Origin: Chitinophagaceae bacterium
GTDB lineage: Bacteria > Bacteroidota > Bacteroidia > Chitinophagales > Chitinophagaceae
NCBI GenBank assembly: GCA_019638615.1
Contig: JAHBTL010000007.1
Span: 1 to 64,000 of the forward strand
Reading direction: 5' to 3'
DNA: 64,000 nucleotides
A program made the position numbers and the translations under genes. Positions within the stretch are counted from its first letter, which is position 1. Each line of letters opens with the position of its first letter. Positions 1 through 7,919 of the stretch are shown piece after piece. Under the pieces are notes generated by a model. That model did no database searches and had not been told where the DNA came from. It saw only the letters and a program-made list of their open reading frames with translations.

Positions 1-2
1 GT

Positions 3-174
3 CGTCATTTCGATCCCGCCTTAGGTCATATTGAATTAAATGCATATTGTGGCGGGAGAGAAATCTGTTAGGCAAAGTGCAAATGTTGAGCATTAGTACA
101 AAAGCTCAGCAGATTTCTCCTTCGCATAAAAGTGATTAAACCACAGTGTTCGTGTTGGCTCGGTCGAAAGGACG
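3..174. repeat. Palindromic intergenic element with imperfect terminal inverted repeats
   Basis: The outer arms are CGTCATTTCGA at 3-13 and TCGAAAGGACG at 164-174, which are inverted copies with one mismatch. An inner perfect 10-bp pair lies at 58-67 (GAGAAATCTG) and 110-119 (CAGATTTCTC). The whole can fold as a long cruciform or hairpin and encodes no convincing protein. It resembles the palindromic 'GTCATTTCGA...GAGAAATCTG' intergenic elements I recall from other Bacteroidota. I see no second copy in this window. Bases 175-361, up to the next gene, show nothing further that I can support. Confidence 0.6.
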
Positions 175-361
175 ATCATATCCAATCATACCAAAATACT
201 GCGACCTCATTACTAAGAAAAGGAGAGATTTTTTCGATAAAAAGCGGACGAAAAAACCTCCCTGCGTTTGAACAGCCTACCTTACAGGTTTTTGTCTTTA
301 CTAATTCCCTCTTCCATCTTTCGACATTAGTCCGTATATTTCACTTAATTATCGTTCTGAT

Positions 362-1558
362 ATGCCGTTGAAAAAAATATTTTTCAGCTATTCCAGGCAG
401 GATGGCAGCGAGTTTTCACTGCGACTGGCGGTTGATTTAAAAAAAAGCGGCTTTAATGTGTGGATTGATCAGCAGGATATACGCGCCGGCACAGAATGGG
501 ATCTGGAAGTGGAAAAGGCGCTGGAAACCTGCGATTGCCTGCTGTTCGTGGAAACAGAAAGATCTGTTGTCTCCAACAATGTGCTGGATGAAGTATACTA
601 TGCGCTCGGACAAAATAAAAAAGTGATCCCGCTGATTGTTGTAGACAGCAAAACACCCTTCCGCATACAAAGAATACAGCATGTAGATTTTACGCAGGAT
701 TATGACACCGGCCTGAAAAAACTCATACAGGAGCTGCAAAATGCCGGCACCAATACTTTTGTTCAAGCGCCGCAGACCATTGCTTTGCCCAAAACCTTCC
801 TGCAGCAATATAAAAGCTGGTTGATCAGTACCGCAGCATTAATGACTGTTATACTATTTACGCTTTGGTATAATGCTGCCAACCGTAAAGCCCCCGCGGG
901 AGACATTGAAATAGGGACGAAAGATAAAGTTGTTGCAGAAGGGAACAGTAACCGTGATGATAATGCCGCTACAGAAGCAGAAACCGTGCGCTCTGCAGAA
1001 AAGCAGGTTACCGCCGGAAAAAATCAAACGGAAATACAGGCGGATAAAAAAGCGGAAAAGAAAACAATACGATTATCAACGATTGATCTGACTGCTTTGG
1101 CCGGGGAGTGGCGATTGAAGGAGGTGGATATTAAAAACCAATCGCATGATGGGTATATAAAAATTGAAGCAGCCGCCGGTAATAAATTTAATATCAGGAG
1201 CGCTTTGCGTTTCTTTTATATTAAACCGGTGGATACAGTGTACCTGAGTATTTTCAATGCTTTTGTAGGATGCACGAATTGCGCGTTGCAGGAAGAGATC
1301 AAGCTGGCTGTGGAAGATATTGCCATCGGATCTCAGTGGTATTCTATCCTGAAGCATGACCAGGAAGGTGTTGGTAAAGCCGGTGATACGATCATGGACA
1401 GAGGCGGCAATAAATCAATAAGGGGTACGGCAGTATTGCAGTTCACGGATAACGAAACAGCAGTAATAAAAGTTTCCCGGTCTACGCCTGTTGAATTGGA
1501 TGGCGGGTTGATATTGCAACCGTTTACGTACCTGTTTACTTTTAAAAAATTGGATTGA
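362..1558 (+). CDS. TIR-domain protein with one membrane span and an unknown C-terminal domain
   Basis: This 398-residue protein starts with a TIR (TIR_2-like) domain at about residues 4-125. It has the FFSYSRQD opening, the VWIDQQDI strand-loop and a W-D-L-E-V-E segment around 46-51 where TIR NADases place their catalytic glutamate. A single hydrophobic segment at about 153-170 follows, then a charged Lys/Glu-rich linker (about 180-240) and a roughly 150-residue beta-rich C-terminal domain I do not recognise. The layout predicts a cytosolic TIR with the C-terminal part across the inner membrane. TIR domains in bacteria often hydrolyse NAD+ or make signalling nucleotides in antiphage defence. 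Whether this one is enzymatic or an adaptor is not shown. No partner defence gene lies next to it; the convergent neighbour is the suf operon. Confidence 0.8.
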   Translation: MPLKKIFFSYSRQDGSEFSLRLAVDLKKSGFNVWIDQQDIRAGTEWDLEVEKALETCDCLLFVETERSVVSNNVLDEVYYALGQNKKVIPLIVVDSKTPFRIQRIQHVDFTQDYDTGLKKLIQELQNAGTNTFVQAPQTIALPKTFLQQYKSWLISTAALMTVILFTLWYNAANRKAPAGDIEIGTKDKVVAEGNSNRDDNAATEAETVRSAEKQVTAGKNQTEIQADKKAEKKTIRLSTIDLTALAGEWRLKEVDIKNQSHDGYIKIEAAAGNKFNIRSALRFFYIKPVDTVYLSIFNAFVGCTNCALQEEIKLAVEDIAIGSQWYSILKHDQEGVGKAGDTIMDRGGNKSIRGTAVLQFTDNETAVIKVSRSTPVELDGGLILQPFTYLFTFKKLD

Positions 1559-1566
1559 TTTTACAA

Positions 1567-1660
1567 CATAGGAACAATAGGTAGATAGAAAAGCATAGTA
1601 TATTTTGCACGTATTTTTCTTTTAATATCCTATGTATGTCTATGTTTCTATCCTTCTATG
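1567..1660. repeat. Inverted phrase-like microrepeat between convergent genes
   Basis: Two 32-nt arms made of CATAG / GATAGAAA-type units face each other, at 1567-1598 and 1629-1660, around a 30-bp A+T-rich centre. The arms are not an exact palindrome; they share unit composition (CATAGGA, AGATAGAAA, CATAG) in inverse orientation. The element sits between the convergent TIR gene and the sufT-like gene, so a bidirectional terminator role is possible but unproven. Confidence 0.4.
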
Positions 1661-1666
1661 TGGTTA

Positions 1667-1978
1667 TTACAGAAACCCCAGCTCCAGCTTCGCTTCTTCA
1701 CTCATCATGTCTTTGGTCCAGGGTGGATCAAAAGTGAGGTGTACGTGCACATCCTTTACACCTTCTACTGATTCGGCTTTTTGTTGTACTTCGGCGATGA
1801 TCTCTCCTGCAACGGGGCATGCAGGTGCGGTAAGCGTCATGGTAATTTTTACCTTCCCGGCAGCTTCATCTGTCTGGAGTTCATATACCAATCCCAGTTC
1901 CCATATATTCACAGGAATTTCCGGATCGTACACGGTTTTTAAAACCTCTTCTATTTTATCGCGTAATGTTACTTCCAT
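1667..1978 (-). CDS. SufT-like / MIP18-family (DUF59) iron-sulfur assembly protein
   Basis: The 103-residue product is a DUF59/MIP18 domain alone. It has the conserved D-P-E at 18-20 and the T-A-P-A-C-P motif with the reactive cysteine at residue 54. Family members such as SufT and the cytosolic CIA protein MIP18/CIAO2 help mature Fe-S proteins; PaaD-like members assist oxygenases. It is the last gene of the minus-strand suf operon, about 75 bp after sufE, which favours a SufT-like carrier or maturation role. Length is normal for the stand-alone family. The junction upstream of it contains phrase-like microrepeats. Confidence 0.85.
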   Translation of the reverse strand: MEVTLRDKIEEVLKTVYDPEIPVNIWELGLVYELQTDEAAGKVKITMTLTAPACPVAGEIIAEVQQKAESVEGVKDVHVHLTFDPPWTKDMMSEEAKLELGFL

Positions 1979-1998
1979 AAACCCCTAATAGAATATTT

Positions 1999-2061
1999 CA
2001 CGCAAAGCCCGCAAAGGAGCAGAGACGCAACGAAAAAATCAGAAATCACAAATCATACATC
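1999..2061. repeat. Phrase-like microrepeats at the sufE 3' end
   Basis: Bases 1999-2033 consist of GCAAAG / GACGCAACG-type units and run into an AATCAGAAATCACAAATC-type tract at about 2038-2061. The second tract reaches into the sufE stop region (stop complement at 2053-2055), so the last codons of sufE appear to be made from repeat sequence. A related GCAAAG/CGCAAC tract lies at about 45930-45972. Confidence 0.4.
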
Positions 2062-2484
2062 AGAATCGTTTTTCGCCTGGAATGCCAATCCATACATTTT
2101 CATCTGTTTCAGCATGGAAAGCAGTCCATTTGAACGGGTCATGGATAAATGACTTTTCAAACCTATGGCATCAATAAAATATATTTCCGCGTTAGCGATA
2201 GCTTCAGGCGTTTGCCCGGATAAAACCCGCACTACCATACTCACCAGGCCTTTCGTTATCAATGCATCGCTGTCCGCAGTAAAATAAACTTTACCATCTT
2301 TGTAATCGGCATGCAGCCAAACTTTTGACTGGCATCCTTTTATCAGGTTCTCGTCTTTTTTATATGCATCATCAATCAGCGGCAGATCCTTTCCAAGCTG
2401 GATAATGTATTCATATTTCTCCGCCCATTCGGTAAAAAAACTGAATTCTTCAATAATGGCTTCCTGTTGTTCTTTGATCGTCAT
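2053..2484 (-). CDS. sufE: SufE-type sulfur acceptor for cysteine desulfurase
   Basis: SufE takes persulfide sulfur from SufS and passes it to the SufBCD scaffold. I chose the ATG at 2484 (143 residues) because it places the acceptor cysteine in the I-K-G-C-Q-S-K-V-W motif at residue 51, the same number as in E. coli SufE. A longer reading to 2595 would add residues translated from intergenic microrepeats. The last few residues are encoded by another microrepeat tract. The gene lies between sufS and the sufT-like gene in the minus-strand operon. Confidence 0.92.
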   Translation of the reverse strand: MTIKEQQEAIIEEFSFFTEWAEKYEYIIQLGKDLPLIDDAYKKDENLIKGCQSKVWLHADYKDGKVYFTADSDALITKGLVSMVVRVLSGQTPEAIANAEIYFIDAIGLKSHLSMTRSNGLLSMLKQMKMYGLAFQAKNDSDV

Positions 2485-2493
2485 ATGAAGATG

Positions 2494-2525
2494 CAAAGTT
2501 AGGGGATTGTAGTTACAGGTCGCAA
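2494..2525 (-). promoter_or_regulatory. Candidate internal promoter in front of sufE
   Basis: On the minus strand there is a TAACTTTG element (complement of 2494-2501) matching the Bacteroidota -7 consensus TANNTTTG. A TTG (complement of 2523-2525) lies 21 bp upstream as the -33 element. Transcription would start only a few bases before the sufE ATG at 2484. The -33 part overlaps a microrepeat, and the consensus is short, so chance is a real alternative. Confidence 0.3.
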
Positions 2526-2620
2526 GTTCCAGGTTGCAGGTTTGAAATAAGCCATCGGCTGTCAGCCATGAGCTATCAGCTTTGGGTAATTTCAAATTTC
2601 AAATTTCAAATTTGCAATCT
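2505..2620. repeat. Three microrepeat families back to back between sufS and sufE
   Basis: From left to right there is a GGTCGCAAGTTCCAGGTTGCAGG-like tract (about 2518-2541), a CGGCTGTCAGC/AGCTATCAGC tract (about 2553-2580) and a tandem of 7-bp TTTCAAA units at 2590-2610 closing with TTTGCAA. No gene is supported here. The units are degenerate and different from one another, yet sit end to end in one gene junction. Confidence 0.5.
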
Positions 2621-2626
2621 AACCTC

Positions 2627-3874
2627 TCACTCCAGTATACGCCGGGCTTTTTCAATCCCTTTTACCAGTTCATCTACTTCGGCTTTGGTATTGTAGAACG
2701 AGAAAGAAGCGCGTACGGTTCCCGGGATGTTGAACAGTTCCATCAGGGGCTGGGTGCAATGATGTCCCGTTCTTACCGCAATGGAGTATTTGTCCAGGAG
2801 CTCTCCCAGGTCGAACGGATGAATGTTTCCTACTAAAAATGAAATGGCGCCTGCACGATGGGCGGCATCGCCAATAAATCTTAGGGATGGTACTGCAGAC
2901 AACTGCTCATAAGCATAGGCTACCAGCTCCTCTTCAGCATGCTGAATGGTGTGTATACCGGTCTGTTGTATATAATCAACCGCAGCACCCAATGCAATGG
3001 CGCCGGATATATCGGGAGTGCCCGCCTCAAATTTAAAAGGCAGCTCGTTATAAGTAGTTTTTTCGAATGTTACATTTTTGATCATATCGCCGCCTCCTTC
3101 AAAGGGAGGCATGGCATTCAGCCATTTTTCCTTCCCATACAATATGCCGATACCGGTGGGTCCGTACATCTTGTGCCCGGAAAATGCGATGAAGTCGGCA
3201 TCCAGTTCCTGTACATTCATGGGTATGTGCTGTATGGCCTGCGCGGCATCGAGCAAAACAGGGATGTGGAAAGCATGCGCTTTTGCAATGATCTCCTCTA
3301 CGGGGTTAACAGTTCCCAGGCTGTTGGACACATACGTAACCGCTACTATTTTTACTTTTTCAGTAAGCAGCTTATCAAACTCATCCATTTTCAGCTCCCC
3401 CTTTTCATTGATCGGGATCACTTTCAATGTGGCTCCTTTCTCTTCACATACCAGTTGCCAGGGCACGATGTTGGAATGGTGCTCCATGGCGGAGATCAGC
3501 ACTTCGTCGCCTTTGCCAATAAACTTTCTGCCGAATGAATAAGCAACAAGATTAATGCTGTCGGTAGTGCCTTTGGTAAATATTACTTCATGCTCCCCGG
3601 CAGCGTGAATAAAGCCGGCTACCTTTCTTCTGGCTACTTCATATGCTTCGGTAGCCTGCTGACTTAAGTAATGCACTCCCCGGTGTACATTGCTGTTGTA
3701 TGTTGTATAGTATTGTTCGAGTGTTTGCAGAACCTGTAAAGGCTTTTGTGTAGTGGCGGCATTGTCGAAATATACAAGCGGCTTGCCGTATACTTTTGTC
3801 TGCAGTATCGGGAAATCTTTCCGTATACGTTCTACATCAAAGTTCAGCTCCGTTATCGTATCTGTTTTAGTCAT
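2627..3874 (-). CDS. sufS: SufS-type cysteine desulfurase
   Basis: This PLP enzyme converts cysteine to alanine and leaves a persulfide for SufE. The 415-residue length is typical of SufS/CsdA. The PLP lysine is K235 in F-S-G-H-K-M-Y-G-P-T, the stacking histidine is at 132 in E-H-H-S-N, and the persulfide cysteine is C373 in R-T-G-H-H-C-T-Q. These features place it in group II desulfurases. It overlaps the end of sufD by 8 bp, which argues for translational coupling within the operon. Confidence 0.96.
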   Translation of the reverse strand: MTKTDTITELNFDVERIRKDFPILQTKVYGKPLVYFDNAATTQKPLQVLQTLEQYYTTYNSNVHRGVHYLSQQATEAYEVARRKVAGFIHAAGEHEVIFTKGTTDSINLVAYSFGRKFIGKGDEVLISAMEHHSNIVPWQLVCEEKGATLKVIPINEKGELKMDEFDKLLTEKVKIVAVTYVSNSLGTVNPVEEIIAKAHAFHIPVLLDAAQAIQHIPMNVQELDADFIAFSGHKMYGPTGIGILYGKEKWLNAMPPFEGGGDMIKNVTFEKTTYNELPFKFEAGTPDISGAIALGAAVDYIQQTGIHTIQHAEEELVAYAYEQLSAVPSLRFIGDAAHRAGAISFLVGNIHPFDLGELLDKYSIAVRTGHHCTQPLMELFNIPGTVRASFSFYNTKAEVDELVKGIEKARRILE

Positions 3875-5159
3875 ACGCTTCTGCCATTTTATGAGCGATC
3901 AGTTTTTCAACGTATTCTCTCACAGCAGGAATTTGTATTTTATTGGTAACATCAAAAGCAAAGGCGTTCACCAGCAGGTTCCTGGCGGCTACTTCGCCTA
4001 TACCTCTTGCTTTTAAATAAAACAAGGCTTCATTATTAAAGCTGCCTACAGTTGACCCGTGACTGCATTTTACATCGTCCGCGAATATCTCCAGTTGAGG
4101 TTTGGAGTCTACCACCGCTTTATCGCTTAACAGCATGTTGTTGTTTTGCTGAAATGCGTTGGTTTTCTGGGCGTCCTGTTGAACAAATATTTTCCCGTTG
4201 AATACTGCCCTCGACTGATCCATCAATACGCCTTTGTACAATTCGTTGCTCAGGCAATGGGGCTTCATATGGTTCACCAGTGTATGATTGTCTACCAACT
4301 GACTGCCGGCGGTAAGATACAATCCATATAAATGGCTTTCCGTATTGGAGCCGTCCAGGTTGAGATGCAGGTTGTTTCTTACTAAAGCAGCTCCCGGTAA
4401 AGTATAAGTGAAGTTGTTGTACAGGCTATCCCCTTTTTGCACTACCTGTGTAAAATTCACAAAGTGCGCATTGCCCGGCGCTGTTTGAAGGTGATATTGA
4501 TCTAATCTCGCGTTTTCAGCTATATAACATTCCGTAACGGTATTTACAAAAAGAGATTGCCGGCCTTTAATGAATACCGATTCAATGATCTCCGCCCTGG
4601 AATGCCTGTTGGCTATCATTAAAATACGGGGCTGACTAAAAAACGGCTCTTCCGCGTTGTATACATGCGTAATATGAACAGGTTTGTCGACCACTGCGTT
4701 TTTAGCTATTTCAATAATGATCCCGTTTTCGAATAAAGCCGTATTCAAAGAAGCAAAGCTGTTATTGCGGAAAGCAATATGCTTTCCCAGGTATTGCTGC
4801 AGCGCCGGGTCTTGTATGCCAGTACGGATAGGAGTGATCCTGATCCCGGGAATATCCACATCCACGTTCAGCAAACCGTTTTTTAATACGATTTCATAGG
4901 CATCCAATCCGGGAATGCTGCCGGCATTTTTATTTTCATGTAAAGATGCTGCAGCAGGCTCTAAGGTATAGGCTTCTTTCAAAAAAGGCGCTATGTTGGT
5001 AAAACGCCATTCTTCCTGCCTGGTGGTTGGAAACCCCTGCACAGTAAAAGCTTCAAAAGCTTCGCGGCGCAGGTTGTGCAGCCACTCATTCCTGTTTAAC
5101 GTTTCTTTTTTGTTGTATAGTTCGGTAAACTGGTCGTATAGTGATGTTGTAGTTGTCAT
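3867..5159 (-). CDS. sufD: SufD, Fe-S scaffold complex subunit
   Basis: SufD pairs with SufB in the SufBC2D scaffold where [Fe-S] clusters form. I set the start at the ATG at 5159 (430 residues, M-T-T-T-T-S-L-Y), because the longer reading begins inside the sufC coding region. The C-terminal third has the beta-helix core sequence ending in K-C-S-H-G-S-T, whose histidine matches the conserved SufD residue, then the F-Y-L-K-A-R-G segment. It lies 25 bp after sufC and overlaps sufS. Confidence 0.94.
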   Translation of the reverse strand: MTTTTSLYDQFTELYNKKETLNRNEWLHNLRREAFEAFTVQGFPTTRQEEWRFTNIAPFLKEAYTLEPAAASLHENKNAGSIPGLDAYEIVLKNGLLNVDVDIPGIRITPIRTGIQDPALQQYLGKHIAFRNNSFASLNTALFENGIIIEIAKNAVVDKPVHITHVYNAEEPFFSQPRILMIANRHSRAEIIESVFIKGRQSLFVNTVTECYIAENARLDQYHLQTAPGNAHFVNFTQVVQKGDSLYNNFTYTLPGAALVRNNLHLNLDGSNTESHLYGLYLTAGSQLVDNHTLVNHMKPHCLSNELYKGVLMDQSRAVFNGKIFVQQDAQKTNAFQQNNNMLLSDKAVVDSKPQLEIFADDVKCSHGSTVGSFNNEALFYLKARGIGEVAARNLLVNAFAFDVTNKIQIPAVREYVEKLIAHKMAEAYD

Positions 5160-5184
5160 TATAATATAGAAATGTAAGGATTGA

Positions 5185-5946
5185 TCAAACCGATTCGCTG
5201 GTAACCGGTTCTTTGATCCAGTCGTAGCCTCTCTCTTCCAGCTCAAGCGCCAATTCTTTAGTGCCTGATTTCACGATCTTTCCATCGTACAATACATGAA
5301 CAAAATCGGGAACGATGTAATCCAGCAAACGCTGGTAATGCGTGATCACTATAAACGCGTTTTTATCAGAGCGCAGCTTGTTTACCCCGTTTGATACAAT
5401 ACGCAACGCGTCGATATCCAGTCCTGAATCCGTTTCATCCAGAATAGATAATTTGGGGTTCAGCATTGCCAGTTGAAATATTTCATTTCTCTTTTTTTCG
5501 CCGCCTGAAAAACCTTCGTTCAACGAACGGTTGGTAAGCTTGGCATCAAACTCAACCAGCTTTTGTTTTTCTCTTGTGAGCCTCAGGAATTCTTTTGCCT
5601 CGATAGGCGGCTCGTTGTGATAGGCCCTTATTTCATTTAACGCTGTACGTAAAAAATTTATGTTAGATACTCCCGGGATTTCAATCGGGTATTGAAATGC
5701 CAGGAACAATCCTTCTCTCGCCCTGTCTTCCGGTGAAAGATCTAACAGGTTCTTTCCGTCAAAGGTTACATCCCCGCAGGTCACTTCATAACTCTCTCTT
5801 CCTGCCAGTACCGAAGCCAGCGAACTTTTCCCGGATCCGTTGGGTCCCATGATCGCATGCACTTCACCGGCATTTACCTGCAGATCAATTCCTTTTAAAA
5901 TCAGCTTATCCTCAACTTTAGCCTGTAGATTTTTAATGCTTAACAT
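5185..5946 (-). CDS. sufC: SufC, ABC-type ATPase of the SUF scaffold
   Basis: SufC is the ATPase that drives conformational change of the SufB-SufD scaffold. The 253-residue protein shows Walker A G-P-N-G-S-G-K-S-S at 34-42, an ABC signature F-S-G-G-E-K-K at 146-152 and Walker B L-S-I-L-D-E at 166-171, followed by the D-S-G-L-D segment that is characteristic of SufC. It has no membrane segments, as expected for a soluble ABC ATPase. It lies between sufB and sufD. Confidence 0.97.
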   Translation of the reverse strand: MLSIKNLQAKVEDKLILKGIDLQVNAGEVHAIMGPNGSGKSSLASVLAGRESYEVTCGDVTFDGKNLLDLSPEDRAREGLFLAFQYPIEIPGVSNINFLRTALNEIRAYHNEPPIEAKEFLRLTREKQKLVEFDAKLTNRSLNEGFSGGEKKRNEIFQLAMLNPKLSILDETDSGLDIDALRIVSNGVNKLRSDKNAFIVITHYQRLLDYIVPDFVHVLYDGKIVKSGTKELALELEERGYDWIKEPVTSESV

Positions 5947-6020
5947 ATCTGCTTTTCTGTGTTTCTTTTATATTATAATCAGCAAATGGATTTTATCCAC
6001 CTGCATCATTTTAAATGAAA

Positions 6021-7469
6021 TTATCCTACACTTCCTTCCAATGAAATAGACAGCAGCTTTTGCGCTTCTACTGCAAATTCCATCGGCAGTTGGTTCAATA
6101 CTTCTTTTGCATAACCATTCACGATCAGCGCTACCGCTTTTTCCGTATCAATGCCCCTTTGATTAAGGTAAAAGATCTGGTCTTCGCCGATCTTGGATGT
6201 GGTAGCCTCGTGCTCTATCGTAGCGGTTTTATTTTTGGATTCGATGTACGGAAAGGTATGTGCGCCGCACCTGTCGCCAATCAAGAGCGAATCGCATTGT
6301 GTAAAATTTCTTGCCTGCTCGGCTTTGCTGCCTACCTGCACCAGCCCCCTGTAGCTGTTCTGGCCTTCGCCGGCGGATATACCTTTTGAAATGATCCTGC
6401 TTTTGGTTTGTTTACCGATATGGAACATTTTGGTACCTGTATCGGCAATTTGCTTGTTTTTGGTAACGGCCACCGAGTAAAACTCACCGCTGCTGTAATC
6501 TCCCTGCAAAATAACGCTGGGATATTTCCAGGTAATAGCAGAGCCGGTTTCTACCTGCGTCCACGAAATTTTGGAATGGGCACCTTTGCAGATACCGCGT
6601 TTGGTTACAAAATTGTAAATGCCGCCATTGCCCTCTTTATCGCCGGGGTACCAGTTTTGTACCGTACTGTATTTAATTTCAGCGTTTTCAAGAGCAATCA
6701 GCTCCACCACGGCAGCATGTAACTGGTTTTCATCTCTTTTAGGTGCAGTGCAACCTTCCAGGTAGCTCACATAGCTGCCTTCGTCGGCTATGATGAGTGT
6801 GCGTTCAAACTGCCCGGTATTCTCCGTATTGATCCTGAAATAAGTAGACAGTTCCATGGGGCAACGAACGCCTTTGGGGATGTATACAAATGAACCATCG
6901 GAAAAAGCAGCCGCATTCAGGGAGGCATACAGATTATCTGAGTAAGGCACTACCGAACCCAGGTATTTTTGTACCAGTTCAGGATGTTCTTTTACAGCCT
7001 CGCTGATGGAGCAAAAAATAATACCCTGCTCTTTCAGGGTTTCTTTATAGGTAGTTGCAACCGACACGCTGTCGAAAACGGCGTCTACAGCTACACCTGC
7101 TAACAATTTTTGTTCAGAAAGAGGAATGCCCAGCTTTTCGAATGTTGAGATCAGTTCCGGATCTACCTCGTCCAGACTCTTATATTTGGCCTTCGATTTT
7201 GGAGCGGCATAATATGAAATGTCCTGGAAATCAACTGCAGGCAATTCAAAATTCTGCCAGGTGGGCGCAGGTTGTTTTAAAAAAGAGTGATATCCTTTTA
7301 AACGCCATTCCAGCAACCAGGCCGGCTCTTCCTTTTTGGCTGATATAAAGTGTATTGTTTCTTCGCTCAGTCCCTTAGGCGCTACCTCCATCTCAATGTC
7401 CGTAACGAAACCAAACTCATATTCCTTGTCACTATATTCCTCTAATATGTCTGTGCTTTTATTAGCCAT
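6021..7469 (-). CDS. sufB: SufB, Fe-S scaffold complex subunit
   Basis: SufB is the main subunit on which the nascent cluster is assembled. The 482 residues match the usual SufB size. The core is readily recognised, including [16 protein letters not shown], the T-K-R-G-I-C-K-G-A segment, and the C-terminal [13 protein letters not shown] and [10 protein letters not shown] motifs that carry ligand residues. It follows sufA by about 35 bp and precedes sufC by about 75 bp. Confidence 0.97.
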   Translation of the reverse strand: MANKSTDILEEYSDKEYEFGFVTDIEMEVAPKGLSEETIHFISAKKEEPAWLLEWRLKGYHSFLKQPAPTWQNFELPAVDFQDISYYAAPKSKAKYKSLDEVDPELISTFEKLGIPLSEQKLLAGVAVDAVFDSVSVATTYKETLKEQGIIFCSISEAVKEHPELVQKYLGSVVPYSDNLYASLNAAAFSDGSFVYIPKGVRCPMELSTYFRINTENTGQFERTLIIADEGSYVSYLEGCTAPKRDENQLHAAVVELIALENAEIKYSTVQNWYPGDKEGNGGIYNFVTKRGICKGAHSKISWTQVETGSAITWKYPSVILQGDYSSGEFYSVAVTKNKQIADTGTKMFHIGKQTKSRIISKGISAGEGQNSYRGLVQVGSKAEQARNFTQCDSLLIGDRCGAHTFPYIESKNKTATIEHEATTSKIGEDQIFYLNQRGIDTEKAVALIVNGYAKEVLNQLPMEFAVEAQKLLSISLEGSVG

Positions 7470-7503
7470 AATGTTAATATGTTAAAACGCCGGAGCCGTA
7501 AAG

Positions 7504-7830
7504 CTACACCGAAAAACTTTCCCCGCAACTGCAGGTTCTGGTGGCATTGGGATTGTTGAAGGTAAGTCCCTTCCCGTTCAAACCGCCTGAATAGTCTAGT
7601 TCTGTACCATACAGGTACAGAAGGCTTTTCATATCCACTACGATCTTAATGCCTTTATCTTCATATTCTTCATCGCCGGCTTTCTTTTCATTATCAAAGC
7701 TGAGCCTGTATTCCAGGCCTGAACAACCGCCTCCCTTCACTCCCACTCTTACAAAAGTACCCGCTCCTTTGTTTTCCTGCGCCATCAGGTTGGTGATGTA
7801 TTCTTTTGCCGAAGGAGAAACCGTAATCAT
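7504..7830 (-). CDS. sufA: SufA/IscA-type A-type carrier protein
   Basis: This 108-residue HesB/IscA-family carrier binds iron or [Fe-S] and hands clusters to target proteins. The three conserved cysteines are present: C36 in G-G-G-C-S-G-L-E-Y, and C100 and C102 in the C-S-C-G-E tail. It is the first gene of the minus-strand suf operon. Family membership alone cannot separate SufA, IscA and ErpA; the suf context favours SufA. Confidence 0.93.
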   Translation of the reverse strand: MITVSPSAKEYITNLMAQENKGAGTFVRVGVKGGGCSGLEYRLSFDNEKKAGDEEYEDKGIKIVVDMKSLLYLYGTELDYSGGLNGKGLTFNNPNATRTCSCGESFSV

Positions 7831-7852
7831 AAACTTCTTATTTAACTATCGG

Positions 7853-7860
7853 CAAAATTA
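7853..7860 (-). promoter_or_regulatory. Candidate -7 element for the suf operon
   Basis: The minus strand reads TAATTTTG here, an exact fit to the Bacteroidota -7 consensus TANNTTTG, 22 bp before the sufA ATG. I do not see a clean TTG at the matching -33 distance. The position in front of the first operon gene is right, but an 8-bp match alone is weak. Confidence 0.4.
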
Positions 7861-7919
7861 CACTTTTAAATGCAAAGAGAGCCTAAAATGTGTTATTATT
7901 GCCACTTTAATTAAAGCCA

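Noticed and set aside
132-371. 79-residue open frame on the plus strand
   Set aside because: It starts within the palindromic element, overlaps the TIR gene and has no recognisable domain or promoter.
2485-2595. N-terminal extension of SufE
   Set aside because: It is translated from GGTTGCAGG and TCAGC-type microrepeats, and the ATG at 2484 restores the family start and cysteine number.
2590-2617. TTTCAAA tandem as a CRISPR-like or minisatellite array
   Set aside because: Only three to four 7-bp units without spacers; better described as an intergenic microrepeat.
5160-5246. N-terminal extension of SufD
   Set aside because: It lies over the sufC 3' end; the ATG at 5159 matches the family length.
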